A stretch of DNA of 40,852 bases from a virus: the IMG/VR virus record IMGVR_UViG_3300007363_000006, positions 1 to 40,852 of that record; one strand, given 5' to 3'. A program made the translations under genes and the position numbers. A model generated the notes under the pieces. It saw only the letters and a list, made by a program, of their open reading frames with translations. It was not told the DNA's origin and searched no databases. Shown piece after piece: positions 37,187 through 40,852 of this stretch (the stretch's first letter is position 1; each line of letters begins with the position of its first letter).

Positions 37187-38778
37187 AATTCAAACTCTCC
37201 CTCTATTTCGTCTAATGAATCATTATTTTTCCACATTTTCAACGCGTCCCTGTTAGTTCTTGCCTCAAATGCAGAATAATATGTCGCGGCTTTCTTGGCT
37301 TGGTCTGCAGAGACAATCAAATAATCACCGTTATTTCCTGATCTCATATTAAAAGGTATCTTAATGCACGCATATCGTAGCGCATCAATCAAATCATCGG
37401 GGCAATATGCAGATGACGTAGACTTGACAGCGTTAAAAGATAAACTCTCAAACTCTTGAGCGATCTTATACCCCTCCAAGAACTGATCCGGCACACCATC
37501 CTTCTCAGATAACTCACTTGGAACATAGAATTTCAAGATTCCTGTCTTTAAAAGTGAAGAAACAATCGAATTTCCAGCATCTCTTGACTTATCTGCACGC
37601 AAAAACGGCAATCCACGACGTGCAGCCAAAGTACCTAAATCTGTCGCAGAAAAGTCATAATATGTAGCAGTAATGTCGTTTACCACCGTATTTTTCATCT
37701 CAACCCACTTATCAATGACATCTTCTGCTGTTGTTACGCGCTTATCACCACGCCACATCCTAATGGCACGCGCTTGAGTGTAGTCTGGGTTGACCGCAAC
37801 AAACACAATCGTTGATGGATGGCCCTTATCACCACCACTTCCAAAATCTATCCCAGAATATACTTCCCAGTTGCGCGGAATGTGATGATAACCAGCCAAA
37901 TGCTTGTCTCGATCAAATTGAGGAAAGCGTAAACCGTCATCCTTCACAAACTTTCCATAAATACGACGCTGTACTTCAGCATTAGTCGTACACTGATCTA
38001 TACGTTCCTTAATTCTCTCCTTACTCCACATCGTAGTTGTACCATCTGTGTACTTCATACAGTCAAAAAGAGAAATCTGCCTGACCCAAGCGTTAGGCCA
38101 TACAGTGCGATCCTCAACAATCTTCTTCCAAAAGAGTTGCCCAGTTGTAGCTGTGAAGCCAAAAATCATATACCCTTGAGTTGCCGACACACGACTCTGA
38201 AGTTCTGGCACAAGTGCCTCATCAATTTCTTCATCACACGCAACAACAGCACAAGATCCAGCCTGAAGAAGCTCAGCTCCCTGTGCATACGTCTTAAAAT
38301 AAATCGTAACTCCCTTGTGAATAAAATGAAGACTAGGCGGGAGCTTGTCTCTCTTACTATATTCCCAACCATATTCAGGATCATCTTGAGGAGGCAGAAT
38401 CGGACGCCACTTATCGTGGAATTCCGAAATAGACATATCCCTTGTCGGATACAAGTACCACATCGTCGTTGGCTTGCGATTATTCTTATGCAACTCAGGC
38501 CAGAGTTCTGGCCAAAGCTCCTCGTTTGTAGCCCACTCAATCACCTTACGGGCCATCGTAAGACTCTTGCCAATCTGGTTAGCAGCAGTCACACACTGAA
38601 CACGCGCTCGACAATCAAACCATTCCTTCTGCCACGGAAAAAACTTCATTCCATAACGATGCGGAAGTCGCTCACGCAGCGCAATCTCACGCTCAAGAGC
38701 CTCAAGCTTAGCAAGCTTCAGCTTCACAATCTCCTCATGAAGCCTACGCTTTTCTAATTCGTCATCAATGCTGCTCAA
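37162..38778 (-). CDS. terminase large subunit, 538 aa
   Basis: The ATPase domain has Walker A AANQIGKS (65-72, K71), Walker B AVVACDEE (D182, E183) and a coupling-like GFTATTG (207-213). The RNase-H-like nuclease carries D311 in SGIDFGSG, D375 in ATYYDFS and D461/D462/D466 in PDDLIDALRYA. The motor pumps DNA into the prohead and cuts it. Length is typical. The start is TTG 38778 (GAGGAG ten bases upstream); a GTG at 38724 with a closer GAGGAG would remove 18 residues. Confidence 0.9.
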   Translation of the reverse strand: MSSIDDELEKRRLHEEIVKLKLAKLEALEREIALRERLPHRYGMKFFPWQKEWFDCRARVQCVTAANQIGKSLTMARKVIEWATNEELWPELWPELHKNNRKPTTMWYLYPTRDMSISEFHDKWRPILPPQDDPEYGWEYSKRDKLPPSLHFIHKGVTIYFKTYAQGAELLQAGSCAVVACDEEIDEALVPELQSRVSATQGYMIFGFTATTGQLFWKKIVEDRTVWPNAWVRQISLFDCMKYTDGTTTMWSKERIKERIDQCTTNAEVQRRIYGKFVKDDGLRFPQFDRDKHLAGYHHIPRNWEVYSGIDFGSGGDKGHPSTIVFVAVNPDYTQARAIRMWRGDKRVTTAEDVIDKWVEMKNTVVNDITATYYDFSATDLGTLAARRGLPFLRADKSRDAGNSIVSSLLKTGILKFYVPSELSEKDGVPDQFLEGYKIAQEFESLSFNAVKSTSSAYCPDDLIDALRYACIKIPFNMRSGNNGDYLIVSADQAKKAATYYSAFEARTNRDALKMWKNNDSLDEIEGEFEFWNGMLGD

Positions 38779-39433
38779 GACGCAGCCGCTCCTCTAACTC
38801 TTTCAACTTCAAATCAATCTCAGATGACTTCGCGTGAAGCCCAAGTGCCTTTACATCTTTCGATGTTAAGTTCACAGACATCTGCTTAATTTCCTGCACA
38901 GTCCTCTGCGTCGGCATACCGTTCTTACGAATATCAAGAAACGCCACTGCTTTCATAATAAGCTCAATTGCCTTATGGTCTATTCTGCCATCATCTGATT
39001 GCATCGGCAGATCAATGATCTGCTGAAGACGACGCAAGCCCCGAGCAAGAGCCTCGTCAACAAGCGAATCGTAGTGCGTTGGCGGTATTAAAACCCAAGC
39101 AAGCGAGTTCGGCATTGTCAGATGCTCGCGGAGCAAAATAGAAGGACTCCCTTTACCAATAAACCCTTGAATACCTCGAAACGTCATATTGGTTAAACTG
39201 TTCTGAGCTGCATCGTACTCCTGCCAAAAAGCAGTTCTTACTTGATTCAAAAATGGTGTAGGACGCACAATCGGCTCAAGGTGCGTTTCATCCATCGTAA
39301 GAAGCGATAATGGCATATCATCAAATGTCTCACGGCACTCGCGAGGCATGATGTTGTAAAGTGACCTCTTATCACTCTTGCTGTATGGGCCGCCCTCATG
39401 AAATAGTCTTAGTTCTTTTTCATCCAATTCCAT
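38765..39433 (-). CDS. putative terminase small subunit, 222 aa
   Basis: The gene lies directly before TerL, overlapping it by 14 bp, the usual place for the DNA-recognition subunit. It is helical with a middle segment IIDLPMQSDDGRIDHKAIELIMKAVAFLDIRK and a C-terminal coiled coil (SSEIDLKLKELEERLRLEQ) that could drive ring assembly. I do not see a clear N-terminal HTH, so the call is based on synteny. It overlaps the kinase gene by 25 bp. Confidence 0.6.
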   Translation of the reverse strand: MELDEKELRLFHEGGPYSKSDKRSLYNIMPRECRETFDDMPLSLLTMDETHLEPIVRPTPFLNQVRTAFWQEYDAAQNSLTNMTFRGIQGFIGKGSPSILLREHLTMPNSLAWVLIPPTHYDSLVDEALARGLRRLQQIIDLPMQSDDGRIDHKAIELIMKAVAFLDIRKNGMPTQRTVQEIKQMSVNLTSKDVKALGLHAKSSEIDLKLKELEERLRLEQH

Positions 39434-39966
39434 ATCTTAACTGCAACATCCTCTAGGTGAGCGTTGGTTGTATCATAAATAAGATGAAATCGCGTTTCTT
39501 GATCCAGAGTTGTTTCAGATTCATGCGAATCGTTGGCCCACTTCTCAGCACGATTACGCCTAGCCTCTTTTGATGCGTTAAGCCTGACTCGACACACTTC
39601 AAGAGATATGGGCATAAAAAGCTCGTTGTGAAATCGCACGTCATCTACAATGACAATCGTATCCTTAATATCAAGAGCTAAATCAATACGGGGACGCATG
39701 ATGTTGACCCAAAAGTCCTCTGACATCGCCTTCCTACCCCATTGCGTTCCAAGAAGCTGCAAAAGAACTCGATCTGGCTTTTCAGGCGTGCGAACTCCGT
39801 ACTCTTGCAGCTTATGATAGATGGCATGGTGCAAGTCGTACAAAGGATCTGCAAACTTCATCAATACTGGAATGTATTTCTCATCCTTGGCTAAGTGAGC
39901 AACTCGACGAGCTACTGTTGACTTACCAGCTCCTTGCGGGCCACTGATAAATAAAACTCTCTTCAT
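39409..39966 (-). CDS. deoxynucleoside monophosphate kinase, 185 aa
   Basis: This is a P-loop kinase with Walker A GPQGAGKST (9-17), a KFADPLYDL substrate segment, a LLGTQWGR loop (typical of phage dNMP kinases of the T4 gp1 kind), a DDVRF strand and an Arg-rich lid (RLNASKEARRNRAEKW). It should convert dNMPs to dNDPs for phage DNA synthesis, with nucleotides from host DNA breakdown. It overlaps the phosphoesterase stop (ATGA). The placement upstream of the terminase pair is unusual for a metabolic gene. Confidence 0.85.
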   Translation of the reverse strand: MKRVLFISGPQGAGKSTVARRVAHLAKDEKYIPVLMKFADPLYDLHHAIYHKLQEYGVRTPEKPDRVLLQLLGTQWGRKAMSEDFWVNIMRPRIDLALDIKDTIVIVDDVRFHNELFMPISLEVCRVRLNASKEARRNRAEKWANDSHESETTLDQETRFHLIYDTTNAHLEDVAVKIWNWMKKN

Positions 39967-40556
39967 AGCTCGATAGTAATGTCGTTTACCCCGCGTGGCA
40001 AGATGACCCCACGCACTTCAGAATGTTTAAACTCAATAATCTTCTCAGGATGCGAATGACCCATAATAACAATCCTAAGAGTCGGAAGCTCTCGCTTTCG
40101 CTCATCAATCCACTCAAGCAAGTTCTTATTGGGACGCACTTGGAAATATCTTCTTAAGCCATCAATTGCTGGTGAAATCACATTTCTCTTAAGCCATCCT
40201 GCACCCTGCTTACCTGACCTGTAAGTTGTCGCACGCTCAATACCCCACATTGGAATATCACCGTGAGTGAGTAACACTGACTCCCAAAGCAAAAACTCAT
40301 CGTGCGTCTTCAAAGCATTGCGCTCGTGATTACCCATAATGTACTGCCCTCCATTGCGTTTCACATTATCTGAAAGAAGCATAGTCGCTTGCCTTGCTCG
40401 TTGCAAGTCAGCGGGGTGACAGTTGGCAATGTCAACAACATCACCAAGCAAATACACTGGCCAAGGGGAAGATTGAATCGCAAACGAAATATCATCAAGC
40501 GTGTGCGTTGGATTAACGCCATAAAGATGAATGTCGTTGATGATTCTTAGTTTCAT
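39963..40556 (-). CDS. calcineurin-like metallophosphoesterase, 197 aa
   Basis: All five metal-binding boxes are present: NDIHL (D8, H10), LLGDVVD (D39), MGNHE (N76, H77), LTHGD (H98) and MGHSH (H167, H169). The enzyme could remove phosphates from nucleotides, proteins or DNA ends. The small single-domain size resembles phage phosphoesterases near packaging or nucleotide genes. The ATG lies three bases after the Gly-X gene stop, so it probably depends on translation of that repeat gene, and it overlaps the kinase as ATGA. Confidence 0.85.
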   Translation of the reverse strand: MKLRIINDIHLYGVNPTHTLDDISFAIQSSPWPVYLLGDVVDIANCHPADLQRARQATMLLSDNVKRNGGQYIMGNHERNALKTHDEFLLWESVLLTHGDIPMWGIERATTYRSGKQGAGWLKRNVISPAIDGLRRYFQVRPNKNLLEWIDERKRELPTLRIVIMGHSHPEKIIEFKHSEVRGVILPRGVNDITIEL

Positions 40557-40559
40557 ATT

Positions 40560-40787
40560 TCACCCATCTCCAGTTCCATCGCAATCGCCATAGCCATCGC
40601 CATCGCCATAGCCATAGCCAGAGCTATTGCCAGAGCCATAGCCAGAGCCATAGCCGGAGCCAGAGCCATAGCCATCGCCATAGCCGGAGCCAGAGCCATA
40701 GCCAGAGCCATAGCCATAGCCAGAGCTATTGCCAGAGCCATCGCCATTGCCAGAGCCATCGCCAGAGCCAAAATTTACGCTTTCCAC
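40560..40787 (-). CDS. Gly-X dipeptide-repeat protein 2, 75 aa
   Basis: This is a paralogue of the 89-residue protein at 50-319. It begins MESVNFGSGDGSG and ends DCDGTGDG, against MESVDFG and GGGTGNG in the partner, so both ends are conserved while the repeat interior differs. The GTG start lies five bases after the partner's TAA once the circle is closed, which favours reinitiation. The bases around the start also preserve a TWKA-stop frame like the VWKV-stop that ends the DUF6948-type gene, so the duplication included that gene's last codons. The metallophosphoesterase follows after three bases. Function is unknown. Confidence 0.65.
   Translation of the reverse strand: MESVNFGSGDGSGNGDGSGNSSGYGYGSGYGSGSGYGDGYGSGSGYGSGYGSGNSSGYGYGDGDGYGDCDGTGDG
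40575..40770. repeat. hexanucleotide low-complexity array (right)
   Basis: This array has the same 6-base units as the array at 66-305, here coding the second Gly-X protein on the minus strand. Unit order differs between the two arrays, but the sequences just before and just after them are alike. That indicates duplication of a whole module followed by independent expansion or shuffling. Confidence 0.9.
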
Positions 40788-40852
40788 GTTAATTACCCAT
40801 TCCCAGTTCCACCGCCATCGTCAGAGCCATAGCCAGAGCCATCGCCAGAGCC
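40744..40852. repeat. 109-bp direct terminal repeat, right copy
   Basis: This is the identical partner of bases 1-109. It contains the GTG start (40787-40785) of the second Gly-X gene and the last codons of the first. The break falls inside a hexamer-repeat array, the kind of place where an assembler would stop. Confidence 0.95.

Noticed and set aside
38137-38757. 206-residue plus-strand open frame opposite the terminase gene
   Set aside because: It lies entirely antisense to TerL with intact motifs, has no ribosome site, and its composition (Arg, Leu, Ser, Thr rich) is typical of an antisense shadow.
40575-40770. Repeat array as a CRISPR
   Set aside because: The units are 6 bases long, contiguous and without unique spacers.

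Overview
The window reads as the complete genome of a short-tailed (podovirus-like) double-stranded DNA phage, about 40.74 kb unique. The first 109 bases are repeated exactly as the last 109 bases, so the sequence closes into a circle; the join lies inside a low-complexity glycine-repeat locus. The morphology call rests on a P22/SU10-style set: terminase, a 703-residue portal, scaffold, HK97-fold capsid, SU10-type adaptor, an 857-residue nozzle-like protein and several Ala/Gln/Gly-rich internal (ejection) proteins, with no sheath and no tape measure. Two lipobox proteins point to a Gram-negative host. The host genus cannot be read from the sequence. No tRNA, rRNA or CRISPR was seen.

Layout on the circle. 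(A) A long minus-strand unit starts near 1088, runs through the join to about 40.8 kb and ends at 13082. In transcription order it holds two small unknown genes, a DUF6948-type gene, two tandem Gly-X repeat genes, a metallophosphoesterase, a dNMP kinase, TerS, TerL, a small linker gene, portal, scaffold, capsid, three small virion genes, two long tail/fibre proteins, a transglycosylase and small lysis-type genes, a 927-residue fibre, a lipoprotein, an unknown 258-residue protein, a membrane/coiled-coil protein, nozzle, adaptor and ejection proteins. (B) A plus-strand unit (1611-4831) carries eight small, mostly unrecognised genes and ends in a tyrosine recombinase reduced to its catalytic domain. 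(C) A single minus-strand gene (7388-5085) encodes a prim-pol/DUF3987 primase-helicase. (D) A plus-strand unit (7446-13112) encodes a small HTH protein and a replication/recombination set (Sak4-like ATPase, DUF669 protein, SF2 helicase, VRR-NUC nuclease, YqaJ exonuclease), then an HNH protein and an HExxH protein.

Control regions. Units A and B diverge from a 520-bp intergenic region holding a 9+9 bp palindrome that contains a -35-like hexamer on each strand. Between the converging recombinase and primase genes lies an almost pure A/T palindrome followed by five CGAGCA repeats, an iteron-like origin candidate. A 13-bp-arm inverted repeat below the capsid gene overlaps a consensus promoter that would transcribe antisense to the capsid gene.

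Likely programme (inference): unit D and the primase replicate and recombine DNA, unit B holds host-takeover or accessory functions plus recombination, and unit A builds, packages and releases virions. The least explained part is the pair of Gly-X repeat genes next to the DUF6948 gene, together with unit B.
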